A stretch of DNA of 64,000 bases from Halobacteriales archaeon QS_4_70_19. Its GTDB lineage: Archaea > Halobacteriota > Halobacteria > Halobacteriales > Haloarculaceae. The notes below the pieces were generated by a model, which saw only the letters and a program-made list of their open reading frames with translations, had not been told where the DNA came from and searched no databases. Position numbers and translations under genes: made by a program. Each line of letters opens with the position of its first letter. Position 1 is the first letter of the stretch. Positions 44,773 through 54,306 of the stretch are shown here, piece after piece. The stretch lies in assembly GCA_003020985.1 (NCBI GenBank), contig PXRM01000012.1, positions 1 to 64,000 of the forward strand, given 5' to 3'.

Positions 44773-45471
44773 ATGGAAGAGAGCGTCTCCGGGTTCAGCG
44801 AGCGCGGCACCTGGAGCGACATCGTGGAGCACGGCGAGCGGATCACCCGAGCGCTCCGCGACCTGACGGGCGACGAGGTCGACATCGACGAGTCGGCCCT
44901 GGAAGAGTGGGACGAGTGGCGGCCGAAACACGACGAGCGCCTCGACGAGGACGTCAACCGGAAGACCGCCGAGCAGGCGAGTGTCGGGGAGGGTGCCGGG
45001 GAGAAGGCCGGCAAGGACCCCGACGAGGACATCCAGCAGGCCGGCGAGGAACTCGCCGAGTCCTACGAGCGCCTGGACGACCCCGACGAGGCCGTCGGGA
45101 AGGCCGCCGACTCCGTCGGCTACATCGCCCGCGCGGCGGACTCGGCCGGTCGGAAGGCCATCCGGCGGGTCGAGGGCGCGGTCTACCGGAACGTGATGAC
45201 CCGCATCGCGCCGTACTACTTCGACAACGAACTCGTCAGCGCCAACGTCTCGCGCGTGGGCCGGAGCGACGGCGCGGACTACGAACTCGAGGTCGACGTC
45301 AACGACGACGACCTGAAGATCCGCGTGTCGAACCAGCTCGCCGACTACGAGAGCGGCGTCGACCGCTGGCACGTCGACACCCCGAAGGAGACCGAGTCGG
45401 CCGTCGCCGCCGAGGGGGTCGAACCGCCCGCCGAGGGGACCGAGGGCCGCTCCCACCCGGACACGAACTGA
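44773..45471 (+). CDS. DUF5828-like haloarchaeal protein
   Basis: 232 residues, strongly acidic. Start MEESVSGFSERGTWSDIVEH, then a linker, a possible amphipathic part (VGYIARAADSAGRKAIRRVE) and YYFDNELVSANVSRVGR. I believe this is the DUF5828 family, restricted to haloarchaea; no function is known. The family name is from memory and less certain than the gene itself. Confidence 0.75.
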   Translation: MEESVSGFSERGTWSDIVEHGERITRALRDLTGDEVDIDESALEEWDEWRPKHDERLDEDVNRKTAEQASVGEGAGEKAGKDPDEDIQQAGEELAESYERLDDPDEAVGKAADSVGYIARAADSAGRKAIRRVEGAVYRNVMTRIAPYYFDNELVSANVSRVGRSDGADYELEVDVNDDDLKIRVSNQLADYESGVDRWHVDTPKETESAVAAEGVEPPAEGTEGRSHPDTN

Positions 45472-45614
45472 GCGCCGCTGGCGGGACAGCGCTCTCTCTC
45501 CGTACCTCCGTAGCCGGAGACGTGGACGACGCCCTCCGCCTCCGCCTGGACCTCGGGCTGGTGCTGTTCGTCGGGACCACGCCCACCTGGGCGCGGAACG
45601 AGTCCGACTCCGAC

Positions 45615-45960
45615 AAGTGAGTCGACCGACTGCCTCGGACCCCCAGCGCGACGGCCGTCCCGTAGATGGCTGCGGTCGCAGCCCCGTCCGCGACGAGCCC
45701 GAGGAGCGTCAGCCACAGCGCGAACTCCCGGTCGGCCTCCCGGGCCCCCGGGTCGCCGACCGTCCCGCGACCGCCCCCCCGACCCGTCGCCGCGGAAGTC
45801 GTAGCGCCCCTGCAGGGCGAGCGTCACGCGGAACGAGCGCCGCGCCTGCAGCCCCCCTCGATGCCGATCGAGAGCGGGACGAACAGGCCCAGCAGGGGGA
45901 CCGTCGGGAGGCCAGTGACGAGCACGAACGTCGCCGTACCCACCGGCGCCGAGGAACGAG
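45615..45960 (-). pseudogene. Decayed membrane-protein gene
   Basis: On the minus strand one frame reads TFVLVTGLPTVPLLGLFVPL SIGIEG, another RVTLALQGRYDFRGDGSG, and a third EADREFALWLTLLGLVADGA ATAAIYGTAVALG. The pieces change frame at least twice. They look like helices and soluble loops of one small membrane protein destroyed by frameshifts. The rest of the gene-free span 45472-46101 shows nothing else that I can support. Confidence 0.45.
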
Positions 45961-46101
45961 AGGGGCCGAACGGACTTCAGTCACCGAGTGGCGCGCGTGT
46001 CACTGACAGGTGCTGGCACGGTGGGGCGGTCCGGTCCCGGCTCCTGCCCGAGTGCTGTCCGGGACCGCAACACCTTCCGCACGGGCGCCGCGAGCGGGGG
46101 T

Positions 46102-46920
46102 ATGGTACTGCCCTCGGGGTTCGCACTCCCGCCGCTCCCCTTCCTCCTCGTGCTGGTCGCGGCCGTCGGAGTCGCCGCGGCGGCTCTCTACCGGACCCGG
46201 CCCCGCGTCACGTCGCGGGTCGTCGTCGCCCTCGCGCCGTGGATGGTCGTCGGCGCGTCGCTGTACGCCCTCTATCAGGTCGACGCCGTGCCGGACGTCG
46301 TCAGGCCGCTCGTCGGCGCGCCGGCGGTCTACCTCGCCACGTTCTCGTTCGCGGGGCTGGTGTGGGCCGCCGCGAGCCCGTTCCCGGCGGACCGGTGGTC
46401 TCTGCCGTCGACGCCGGGCGTGCTGGTGCTCACGGGAGCCGTCACCGCCGGTGGGGTCGTCGGCGGCGCCCTCCGCATCGGACTGGACCGGGGCGGCCTC
46501 CTCCTGGGTCCACCGCTCGCGGCGCTCGCCGTCTCGCTCGTGCTCGCGACGGCCGTCTGGATCATCGCTCGCTCGTACAGTACAGACGCGGCCGCCGCCG
46601 CGGGCGCCGGCTGGCTGGTCCTGCTGGGACACACGCTGGACGGCATCTCGACCGCCGTCGGCACCACGCTGGGGTTCGCGGAGCAGACGCCCCTCTCGCG
46701 GGTGCTCATCGAGGTCGGTGGCGAACTGGTGACGCTCCCGTTCCTCGGCCCCGCCTGGCTGTTCGTCCTGGTCAAGGTGGCGCTCGCGGCCGCGATCGTC
46801 GTCTACATCGGCGAGTACGCCGCCGCAGACCCCCAGCGGGGCTTCCTCCTGCTCGGTGGAGTCGCCGCCGTGGGGCTCGGCCCGGGCGCGCACAACCTGG
46901 TCCTGTTCGCCATCGCCTGA
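46102..46920 (+). CDS. DUF63-family membrane protein
   Basis: 272 residues with seven to eight helices. Recognisable parts: VVVALAPWMVVGASLYALYQ, AAGAGWLVLLGHTLDGISTA, FAEQTPLSRVLIEV and WLFVLVKVALAAAIVVYIGE. DUF63 is an archaeal membrane family with no established function. ATG 46102 is chosen because the first helix follows it directly. Confidence 0.88.
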   Translation: MVLPSGFALPPLPFLLVLVAAVGVAAAALYRTRPRVTSRVVVALAPWMVVGASLYALYQVDAVPDVVRPLVGAPAVYLATFSFAGLVWAAASPFPADRWSLPSTPGVLVLTGAVTAGGVVGGALRIGLDRGGLLLGPPLAALAVSLVLATAVWIIARSYSTDAAAAAGAGWLVLLGHTLDGISTAVGTTLGFAEQTPLSRVLIEVGGELVTLPFLGPAWLFVLVKVALAAAIVVYIGEYAAADPQRGFLLLGGVAAVGLGPGAHNLVLFAIA

Positions 46921-46984
46921 CTCCTGCGTTCCCGCGTCCCGGCACTCCGACGGGTACTAATCGGAGCGACGCCGACGGGCGGAC

Positions 46985-48037
46985 GTGCCACCCGAGTCGA
47001 CCGGGAGCGGCCCCGACCCCGTGGCGGCCTTCGCCGAGCGGACGCCGCCGCTGCTGGCGCTCGTGGTCGCGGTCGCGGCGGTCTCGACGAGCGCGGTCCT
47101 CGTCCGCTGGGCGGCCGCCCCCTCGGCCGTGACGGCGTTCTACCGGGTGCTGTTCACGACGCTACTGCTCGTCCCGCTGGTGGGGACCCGCTACGGGGGC
47201 GCGTTCCGCCGACTCGCCCCCCGCGACGGGTTCGTCGCGGCGGTCTCCGGCATCGCGCTGGCGGTCCACTTCGCCGCCTGGTTCGAGTCGCTCCGCTGGA
47301 CCTCCGTCGCCGCCTCCGTGACGCTCGTGCAGGCCCAGCCCGCCTTCGTCGCCGTGGGCGCGTGGCTCGCGCTCGACGAGCGCGTCGACCGCCTGACCGC
47401 GCTGGGTGTGGTCGTCGCGCTGGCGGGGATGGCGCTCCTCTCGGCGGGCGAGTTGCTCTCCGGCGCCGCGGTGGCGGGTGACCGGCCGCTGTACGGCAAC
47501 GCGCTGGCAGTGCTCGGAGCGGCCGCCGCCGCGGCGTACGTGCTGGTCGGCCGGACGCTCCGCCAGCGCGTCCCGCTGCTCCCGTACGTGACCGTGGTGT
47601 ACGCGGCCTGCGCGATGGCGCTGCTCGTCTTCGTGGTCGGGGGCGCGCTCGGTGGGGTGGAGGGATCCCTGCTCCGCCCGGGGAGCGGGGCGGTGGGTGC
47701 AGTCGCCGACACGCTGTTCGACCACCCGCGGGCCGACTGGCTCCTGTTCCTCGCGATGGCGGTCGGTCCGGGGCTGCTGGGCCACACCGTCGTCAACTGG
47801 GCGCTGGCCCACGTCGAGTCGTCCGTGGTCAGCGTCTCGCTGCTGGGGGAGCCGGTCGGCGCGACGCTGCTGGGGGTCGTCCTCCTCGGGGAGGTAGTCG
47901 GGCCCGTCACCGTCGTGGGGGGTGCCGTCGTCCTCGCGGGCGTGGCGGTCACCGCCCGGGCCCGGGACACCCCGGAGTCGTCCGGCGGCGAGCCCGCGGG
48001 CCCGCACGGCGACGAACCGCCCGAGACCGTGGAGTGA
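46985..48037 (+). CDS. EamA-family (DMT) transporter
   Basis: 350 residues, GTG start, ten helices in two EamA repeats: VSTSAVLVRWAAAPSAVTAF, YRVLFTTLLLVPLV, and near the end VVSVSLLGEPVGATLLGVVL LGEVV. It has a charged C-terminal tail. It is only distantly like the EamA protein at 14058. Substrate unknown. It is convergent with the DUF123 gene, which ends 22 nt away. Confidence 0.88.
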   Translation: MPPESTGSGPDPVAAFAERTPPLLALVVAVAAVSTSAVLVRWAAAPSAVTAFYRVLFTTLLLVPLVGTRYGGAFRRLAPRDGFVAAVSGIALAVHFAAWFESLRWTSVAASVTLVQAQPAFVAVGAWLALDERVDRLTALGVVVALAGMALLSAGELLSGAAVAGDRPLYGNALAVLGAAAAAAYVLVGRTLRQRVPLLPYVTVVYAACAMALLVFVVGGALGGVEGSLLRPGSGAVGAVADTLFDHPRADWLLFLAMAVGPGLLGHTVVNWALAHVESSVVSVSLLGEPVGATLLGVVLLGEVVGPVTVVGGAVVLAGVAVTARARDTPESSGGEPAGPHGDEPPETVE

Positions 48038-48058
48038 GCCCCGGCCGGTCGTTCCCGA

Positions 48059-48472
48059 CTACCGCGACGCCTCGTGGGCCTCCCGGACCGCGGCCGTCGC
48101 CGTCTCTCGGTCCGGGAACCGTGCGAGGTGGCTTCCGCAGTCGCAGTCCGAGGCACCGAATCCGTCGACCGGCCCGGCGGAGAGCCGTCGCGCGACCGCA
48201 CACTCGATGTCGGCACCCGCCGAGCGGACCACCTCCCGGAGCCGTGCTGCCGGGTGGCCGAGCAGGTAGTCGACGTGCCAGTGGCGGACCTCGCGCTCGC
48301 CGGCCGCCAGTTCGCGGTGGCGGGCGACGCGGGCGAAGCCGCCGCTCCCCAGCGCACTTCCGGTGTACGCGTACCAGCCAGCCGGGAGCCGGTGCTCGCC
48401 GAGCGCGCCGACCTCGAGAACGGCGGGGACGTCGAGGTGCACCAGCAGCGTGTACGTACCGCGGTCGCTCAC
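48059..48472 (-). CDS. DUF123 (GIY-YIG-like) protein
   Basis: 137 residues from GTG 48472. Core: GTYTLLVHLDVPAVLEVGAL, LPAGWYAYTGSALGSGGFAR, VRHWHVDYLLGHPAA, and ASDCDCGSHLARFPD. DUF123 has a GIY-YIG-like nuclease fold (YTGSALG) and is sometimes fused to endonuclease III. Activity is unproven. Upstream in-frame sequence would overlap the divergent gene, so the shorter start is preferred. Confidence 0.82.
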   Translation of the reverse strand: MSDRGTYTLLVHLDVPAVLEVGALGEHRLPAGWYAYTGSALGSGGFARVARHRELAAGEREVRHWHVDYLLGHPAARLREVVRSAGADIECAVARRLSAGPVDGFGASDCDCGSHLARFPDRETATAAVREAHEASR

Positions 48473-48575
48473 GAGTCGGTGGTCGGCCGCGAGGGGCGAA
48501 AACAGATCGGTTGACGCGACCCCGACCGCTGCCCGAGTCCGTACGTTTACGGGGTCGCCGCCCGCGCGGTGGAAC

Positions 48576-48866
48576 ATGGCGCCGGACCCCACGGACGAGC
48601 CCCAGGGCGAGCGGACGCACGTGCCGGTCGCGGGCGGCGAACTCGCGGTCCCGGCCGCGGCCAGCGACGAGGAGGCCGCGGCGCTGGTCGCCGCCGTCGC
48701 CAGCCACCTCCGCGACCAGCAGGCGACCGCCGGAGGGGACGAGGAGCCGGACACCGTCGAGCCGTGGCAGTTCGCGGAGCGGGTCGGCGCCCGCGAGCAC
48801 GCGGACCTCCCGACACCCATCGAGCAGGGTGACGCATGGAAGATGGCGACGCGCGTCCGCCGGTAG
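48576..48866 (+). CDS. Small protein resembling the haloarchaeal acc operon protein (PccX-like)
   Basis: 96 residues. THVPVAGGELAVPAAASDEE, then AAALVAAVASHLRDQQ, then VEPWQFAERVG and GDAWKMATRVRR. The layout (helical EEAAALVAAVASHLRD unit, W-F-AGR-like middle, W-A-R end) matches the small acc operon protein found beside haloarchaeal propionyl-CoA carboxylase genes, reported as a third subunit in Haloferax. Here it lies about 38 kb from pccA. The link is inferred from memory of the family. Confidence 0.65.
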   Translation: MAPDPTDEPQGERTHVPVAGGELAVPAAASDEEAAALVAAVASHLRDQQATAGGDEEPDTVEPWQFAERVGAREHADLPTPIEQGDAWKMATRVRR

Positions 48867-48978
48867 CTACGGGTCGTTTTCGGAGATATTTCCGTTAGAA
48901 AGCCGTTACTATCTACACATCTCCTTTATCCGATAACCAGAAAGTATATATGATCAGTTATGCGAGTGCGAGCGGTTG

Positions 48979-48992
48979 TTAGGAGCGCCTAA
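48979..48992. promoter_or_regulatory. Iron-box-like operator 1 (TTAGG-N4-CCTAA)
   Basis: TTAGGAGCGCCTAA is a perfect inverted repeat of the type bound by DtxR/SirR/Idr metal regulators. It lies about 30 nt after a TATA element (AGTATATA, 48943-48950), so it would cover the transcription start of the iron-transport operon and block it. Confidence 0.7.
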
Positions 48993-49006
48993 ACATCGTC
49001 AAGGTT

Positions 49007-49020
49007 TTAGGAACCCCTAA
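49007..49020. promoter_or_regulatory. Iron-box-like operator 2 (TTAGG-N4-CCTAA)
   Basis: TTAGGAACCCCTAA, 28 nt centre-to-centre from operator 1 (nearly three helical turns, same face of DNA), ends 14 nt before the ATG at 49035. Two in-phase sites suggest cooperative binding. Confidence 0.7.
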
Positions 49021-49034
49021 ACAATCCGCTCGCA

Positions 49035-50255
49035 ATGAGTTCCACTGCGAACCCGGAGGGCCCCGACACGTGCGTCGTCGTCCCGACGATCCGCGAGCAC
49101 GAGTGCGTTCGGGACTACGTCGCGAACGCCCGCGAGTACGGCCACGCGGACCGCCTCTTTTTTGTCCTCGTCACCGAGGACTTCTGCGACGCGGACGCCA
49201 TGCGCGAGATGCTCGACGACCTCGACATCGCCGGCGCGGTCTTCGACGAGTCCGACCGGCACGACTGGTACGCCGAGCACGGCATCGAGGACTACGGCCA
49301 CGTCGTCCCGGCGGCGAGCCACGCCCAGACCTCCTTCGGACTCCTCTACCTGTGGGCCCACGACTTCGAGTTCGGCGTCTTCATCGACGACGACACGCTC
49401 CCCCACGACACGGACTTCTTCGGGGGACACTACCGGAACCTCTCGTACGAGGGGTCGGTCACCGAGGTCCGGTCGGCCGACGAGGACCGGCGCTGGGTGA
49501 ACGTCCTCTACCAGAACTTCGACGAGCACGGCCTCTACCCCCGGGGGTACCCGTACGCGGCGATGGGGGGCGGCCACGAGACGACCACCACGGACCTCGC
49601 ACGGGGCGACGTCGTCGCCTCGCAGGGGCTCTGGACGAACGTCCCCGACCTCGACGCGGTGCGCATCCTGATGGACGGCGACCTGCAGGGGCAGGCCGAA
49701 ACCCGCACGACGGCCGCCGACTTCGGCGACGACTTCGTCGTCGCGCCGGGCCACTACACGACCGTCTGCTCGATGAACCTCGCCTTCCGGCGCGAGGTCG
49801 TCCCCGCGTTCTACCAGCTCCCGATGGACGACAACGAGTGGGACGTCGGGCGCTTCGACGACATCTGGTCGGGCGTCTTCCTCAAGCGCGCGGCCGACAT
49901 CCTCGGCAAGCGCGTCCTCACGGGGACGCCGCTCTGCGAGCACAACAAGGCCCCGCGCTCCACGTTCGACGACCTCAACAACGAGGTGCCGGCGCTGGAG
50001 CTGAACGAGCACGTCTGGCGGGTGGTCGACGACGTGGGCGGGGACGCCGACACCTTCCGTAGCGCGTTCGCGGCGATGGCCGACGCATTCGCCGACGGCG
50101 AGTTCGAGGACTGGAACAACGGGGACTTCCTCGTCTTCGTCGGCGAGCACATGCGCGACTGGCTCGACTGCCTGGACGCGCTGGACGCGGGCCGGCCGGT
50201 CCCGGCGAGCGCGAGTGCGACCGTCGCGGAGACCGGGGGTGAAGCGGATGACTGA
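49035..50255 (+). CDS. GT75-like glycosyltransferase (alpha-1,4-glucan-protein synthase family)
   Basis: 406 residues. N-terminal VVVPTIREHECVRDYVANAR, a DxD-type site in FGVFIDDDTLP, GLYPRGYPYAAMGG, and CSMNLAFRREVVPAFYQLPM. These fit the reversibly glycosylated polypeptide/UDP-arabinopyranose mutase family (GT75). It probably modifies or supplies sugars for surface glycans. It is the first gene behind two iron-box-like operators and overlaps the iron-binding-protein gene by 8 nt. Confidence 0.82.
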   Translation: MSSTANPEGPDTCVVVPTIREHECVRDYVANAREYGHADRLFFVLVTEDFCDADAMREMLDDLDIAGAVFDESDRHDWYAEHGIEDYGHVVPAASHAQTSFGLLYLWAHDFEFGVFIDDDTLPHDTDFFGGHYRNLSYEGSVTEVRSADEDRRWVNVLYQNFDEHGLYPRGYPYAAMGGGHETTTTDLARGDVVASQGLWTNVPDLDAVRILMDGDLQGQAETRTTAADFGDDFVVAPGHYTTVCSMNLAFRREVVPAFYQLPMDDNEWDVGRFDDIWSGVFLKRAADILGKRVLTGTPLCEHNKAPRSTFDDLNNEVPALELNEHVWRVVDDVGGDADTFRSAFAAMADAFADGEFEDWNNGDFLVFVGEHMRDWLDCLDALDAGRPVPASASATVAETGGEADD

Positions 50256-51432
50256 GCGCCCCGGCGCCCGCGACGGCTCGCGACGGACGCGCCGGCGGTT
50301 CCTCGCCGCCACCGGCACCGCGAGCGCGGCCGCGCTCGCCGGCTGCAGCGGTTTCCTCGGCGGCGACGGTGGCGACGGTGGCGACGGCGGTGATGGCCCC
50401 GGCGGCGACTCCCTCGACGACTTCCGCGGGTCCGGCGCCAACGTGGGCGGCCGGGGGGAGATCTCCGGGACCCGCATGGACGACCTCCCGGACCTGTCCG
50501 GGCAGCTCAACATCTACCTCGGTGGCGGCGAGGGTGGGCTCTACACGGACCTGCTGAGCCTGCTGAGCGACCGCTACCCGGAGTTCAACCCCAACCACCG
50601 CCTCGAACCGAGTGCCCAGCTCGCGAGCAAGATCTCCGAGGAGGAGTCCGGCGACGGGAGCTTCGCGGACGTGTTCTGGGCGGTCGACGCCGGTTCCCTC
50701 GCCAGCGTGGCCTCGCAGGGGTACACCCGCGCCCTCCCCGACGACGTCGTCAGTCCGGTCCCGGAGCAGTTCCGGCCGGACGACGCCTGGGTCGGCGTCG
50801 CCGGCCGGGCCCGCGCGGTCCCGTACAACACGAACCAGCTCTCCGAGAGCGACATCCCGGACACGGTCCGCCAGTTCCCCGACACGAGCGCGCTCCAGGG
50901 CGCGATGGGCTGGGCGCCGTCGTACAGCTCGTTCCAGGCGTTCGTCACGGCGATGCGGCTGCTCCGCGGCGACCAGGCGACGCGCCAGTGGCTCACCAGT
51001 ATGCAGGACGCCGGCGTCTCCAGCTACAACAACGAGTTCCTCGTCTCGAACGCCGTCGCGGACGGGGAGATCGCCGCGGGCTTTGCCAACCACTACTACG
51101 CGCTCCGGGTGAAGGCCGCACGACCCGACGCGCCCATCGACCTCGCGTTCACCAGCGGCGACGCGGGCGCCCTCGTCAACGTCTCCGGTGCCGAGGTGCT
51201 CCGGGGGACCGAGAAGGTCGACCTCGCGGAGAACTTCATCGCCCACCTGCTGACGGTGGAGGCCCAGGAGTTCTTCGCCACCCGGACGTTCGCCTACCCG
51301 ATGATCTCCGGCGTGCCGCCGGTCGGCGGCCTGCCGCGCATCGACGAGCTGAGCCCGCCGGACGTCGACCTCTCCCGGCTCTCCGACGTGGAGGGGACCA
51401 TCGACGTCCTGCGGGACGCGGGGGCCCTGTAG
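50248..51432 (+). CDS. Fe(III)-type ABC importer, substrate-binding lipoprotein
   Basis: 394 residues. Tat signal with lipobox: RRTRRRFLAATGTASAAALA then GC. A Gly/Asp-rich linker follows, then the FbpA-type fold: GQLNIYLGGGEGGLYTDLLS, FADVFWAVDAGSLASVAS, VPYNTNQLSESDIPDTVR, ANHYYALRVKAA. Position in an iron-box operon with FbpB/FbpC-type partners supports iron, although relatives carry thiamine or other anions. ATG 50248 overlaps the previous gene. Confidence 0.88.
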   Translation: MTERPGARDGSRRTRRRFLAATGTASAAALAGCSGFLGGDGGDGGDGGDGPGGDSLDDFRGSGANVGGRGEISGTRMDDLPDLSGQLNIYLGGGEGGLYTDLLSLLSDRYPEFNPNHRLEPSAQLASKISEEESGDGSFADVFWAVDAGSLASVASQGYTRALPDDVVSPVPEQFRPDDAWVGVAGRARAVPYNTNQLSESDIPDTVRQFPDTSALQGAMGWAPSYSSFQAFVTAMRLLRGDQATRQWLTSMQDAGVSSYNNEFLVSNAVADGEIAAGFANHYYALRVKAARPDAPIDLAFTSGDAGALVNVSGAEVLRGTEKVDLAENFIAHLLTVEAQEFFATRTFAYPMISGVPPVGGLPRIDELSPPDVDLSRLSDVEGTIDVLRDAGAL

Positions 51433-51436
51433 GGAG

Positions 51437-53050
51437 ATGTCTGCGGGGGAGGGACTCTCGGCGGTCCGGCGCCGCCTCCGGCGGGAGGCGGAGGGTGACG
51501 GCCTCGGCCTCACACTCCTGAGTGGCGCCATCGCCGCCGCCGTCCTCTCCCCGGTCGCGTGGCTGTTCCTCCGGGTCGTCGACATCCCGGCCACCGAGGC
51601 GCTCTCCCTGCTGACCGCTCCCTCGACGACCCGCGTCCTCACGAACAGCGTCCTGCTCGTGACCGCCGTCACCGCGGCGTCCGTGCTGCTGGGGGTCCCG
51701 CTCGCGGTCCTGACGGTGCGGACCGACCTGCCCGCGCGCCGCTTTTTCACGGTCGTGCTCGCGCTCCCGCTGGTGGTCCCGTCGTACATCGGCGCGTTCG
51801 CGTTCGTGTCGGCGTTCGGGCCGCGCGGCGCGCTGGCGGACGTGCTCGCCCCCCTCGGCATCGAGCGGCTCCCGGAGATCTACGGCCTCCCGGGCGCGAC
51901 ACTCGTCCTGACGCTGTACATCTACCCGTACGTCTTCCTCACGACGCGGGCGGCGCTGCTGTCCCTCGACGCGTCGCTCGTCGAGGCAGCCCGCACGCTG
52001 GGGGAGGGCCGGCTCGGGGCCTTCCGCCAGGTGACGTTCCCCCGCATCGTCCCCGGTATCGCCGCCGGCGGGCTCCTCGTCGCGCTGTACACGCTCTCGG
52101 ACTTCGGGACGCCCGCCATCATGCAGGTGGACGTGTTCACGTCCTACATCTACGTCGCGTACAACGGGTTCGCGGCCGACCAGGCGGCGCTGCTGTCGCT
52201 CCAGCTCCTCGGCGTCACGACGGTCATCCTGGCCCTCGAATCACGGATCGGTCAGGACGACGCGAGCGCCTACGCCTCGGGCGGGGGCGGCGCGGCGACC
52301 AGAATCAGGCTCGGTGCGTGGCGCTGGGTCGCGGCGCTGGCCTGCCTCGCCGTCACCGCGGTCGCGCTCGTCCTCCCCGTTGCAGTCCTGCTCCTGTGGC
52401 TGTTCCGGGGCGGCCCGGGGTACGCCGGCGGCGGGTTCCCGTTCGAACTCGCCTTCGCGGTCAACTCGGTCGGCGTCTCGGCGGCGGCCGCGCTGGTGTC
52501 GGTCGTGCTGGCGGTGCCGGTGGGCTACGTCGCAGCCCGGCGGTCCTCCCTCCCGGCCCGCCTCGCGGAGCGTGCCACCTACGTCGGCTACGCGGTGCCC
52601 GGCGTCGTGCTGGGCCTGGCGCTGGTCTTCTTCGGCGTGAAGTTCGCGCCGGCGCTCTACCAGACGCTCCCGCTGCTCGTGTTCGCATACGTCGTGCGCT
52701 TCCTCCCACAGGCCGTCGGGACGGCCTCCTCCTCGGTCCTGCAGGTCGACCGACAGCTGCTCGAGGCGGCCCGGGCGCTGGGCGAGTCACCCGGCCGGGC
52801 GTTCCGGCGCGTGACGCTCCCGCTCATCTGGCCCGGCGTCCTCGCGGGGGCTGCACTGGTCTTCCTCACGACGATGAAGGAGCTTCCGGCGACACTCCTT
52901 CTCCGTCCGACAGGTTTTGAAACACTGGTGAGTTACATCTGGCAGGTCCAGGAGGCGGGCTACTACGGGCTGGCCGCGGTGCCGGCGCTGACGCTCATCG
53001 CGGTCTCGGCCCTCTCGATGGCCGTCATCCTGGCACAGGAGCGACGCTGA
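51437..53050 (+). CDS. Fe(III)-type ABC importer, duplicated permease
   Basis: 537 residues, twelve helices in two binding-protein-dependent permease units, as in FbpB/SfuB. The EAA loops are LVEAARTLGEGRLGAFRQVT (first) and LLEAARALGESPGRAFRRVT (second). One gene thus supplies both channel halves. It starts 4 nt after the binding-protein gene and ends 1 nt before the ATPase gene. Confidence 0.93.
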   Translation: MSAGEGLSAVRRRLRREAEGDGLGLTLLSGAIAAAVLSPVAWLFLRVVDIPATEALSLLTAPSTTRVLTNSVLLVTAVTAASVLLGVPLAVLTVRTDLPARRFFTVVLALPLVVPSYIGAFAFVSAFGPRGALADVLAPLGIERLPEIYGLPGATLVLTLYIYPYVFLTTRAALLSLDASLVEAARTLGEGRLGAFRQVTFPRIVPGIAAGGLLVALYTLSDFGTPAIMQVDVFTSYIYVAYNGFAADQAALLSLQLLGVTTVILALESRIGQDDASAYASGGGGAATRIRLGAWRWVAALACLAVTAVALVLPVAVLLLWLFRGGPGYAGGGFPFELAFAVNSVGVSAAAALVSVVLAVPVGYVAARRSSLPARLAERATYVGYAVPGVVLGLALVFFGVKFAPALYQTLPLLVFAYVVRFLPQAVGTASSSVLQVDRQLLEAARALGESPGRAFRRVTLPLIWPGVLAGAALVFLTTMKELPATLLLRPTGFETLVSYIWQVQEAGYYGLAAVPALTLIAVSALSMAVILAQERR

Positions 53051-53051
53051 C

Positions 53052-54299
53052 ATGGCACGACAGGATCCGACGACGACGGGTGCAGGCGCCGACGCCGCGA
53101 CGGACCGCGGCGAGGTCGAGGAGCAGCTGGACCGGACCCGTGCCGACCCCGCGCTCGACGGGGACGTCGGCTGGAGCACCGACGCGGCCGGCGGGGAGGG
53201 CGACGCCGTCCTCGAGCTCGACGGCGTCACCAAGCGGTTCGGCGACACGGTGGCCGTCGACGACGTGTCGATGACCGTCTCGCGCGGTGAACTGCTCACG
53301 CTGCTGGGACCGTCGGGTTGCGGGAAGACGACTACCCTCCGGCTGCTGGCCGGGCTCGAACGACCGGACGAGGGGGTCATCCGGCTGAACGGCGAGCCCG
53401 TCGCCGTCGGCACTGTAGAAGGTGCGGCCGCCGACGATGCCAACGACGCAGCCGGCGCCCGCTTCCTCCCGCCGGAGGAACGGGACGTGGGGCTGGTCTT
53501 CCAGGACTTCGCGCTGTTCCCCCACCTCTCGGTCGCGGAGAACGTCGCCTTCGGCCTGGAGGGTGACGCCGACGAGAACGCCGACCGCGTCGAGGAACTG
53601 CTCGACCTCGTCGACCTGCCGGGCTACGAGGACCGGCGGCCGGACGAACTGTCCGGGGGCGAGCGCCAGCGGGTCGCCCTCGCCCGGTCGCTCGCGCCCG
53701 AGCCGGCCGTCCTGCTGCTCGACGAGCCGTTCTCCAACCTCGACGTCCGGCTCCGGGTCGCCATGCGCGAGGAGGTCCGGGACATCCTCAAGCGGGCCGG
53801 CGTCACGGCCGTCTCCGTCACGCACGACCAGGAGGAGGCCCTCTCCATCTCCGACCGCGTGGCCGTGATGAACGGCGGTCACGTCGCGCAGATCGGGAGC
53901 CCCGAGGGACTGTTCCAGCACCCCGAGTCGCGGTTCGTCGCGAGCTTCCTGGGACAGGCGTCGTTCGTCGACGCCGAGGTCCGCCCGGACTGCATCGAGA
54001 CGGGCCTGGGCTGTGTCGACCCCTCGGACCTCGCCGGCCCCATCGACGCCTACGACGGCACCCACATCCAGATTCTCGTCCGGCCGGACGACCTCCGGGC
54101 CATGCCGGCCCCGGAGGGGGGGGCCGACGGGCGCATCGTCCGCCGCCAGTACAACGGTCCCACGTTCGTCTACCGTGTCGAGCTGTCGAGCGGCGACACC
54201 GTCCACTGCATGCACAACCACGTCGAGGAGTTCTCCGTCGGCCAGTCGGTCGCGGTGGAGCTGACGGCCGACCACCAGATCGCCTGGTACCCGCCGTGA
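53052..54299 (+). CDS. Fe(III)-type ABC importer, ATPase
   Basis: 415 residues. Walker A is LLGPSGCGKTTTLRLL, the Q-loop is LVFQDFALFPHLSV, the signature is ELSGGERQRVALARSL, Walker B is VLLLDEPFSNLDVRLR and the H-loop is VTHDQEEAL. A TOBE domain occupies about 300-415. An unusual acidic leader of about 50 residues precedes the ABC domain, and a 20-residue insert (AADDANDAAGA region) follows the first strand. It pairs with the preceding permease. Confidence 0.93.
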   Translation: MARQDPTTTGAGADAATDRGEVEEQLDRTRADPALDGDVGWSTDAAGGEGDAVLELDGVTKRFGDTVAVDDVSMTVSRGELLTLLGPSGCGKTTTLRLLAGLERPDEGVIRLNGEPVAVGTVEGAAADDANDAAGARFLPPEERDVGLVFQDFALFPHLSVAENVAFGLEGDADENADRVEELLDLVDLPGYEDRRPDELSGGERQRVALARSLAPEPAVLLLDEPFSNLDVRLRVAMREEVRDILKRAGVTAVSVTHDQEEALSISDRVAVMNGGHVAQIGSPEGLFQHPESRFVASFLGQASFVDAEVRPDCIETGLGCVDPSDLAGPIDAYDGTHIQILVRPDDLRAMPAPEGGADGRIVRRQYNGPTFVYRVELSSGDTVHCMHNHVEEFSVGQSVAVELTADHQIAWYPP

Positions 54300-54306
54300 G
54301 CACACC

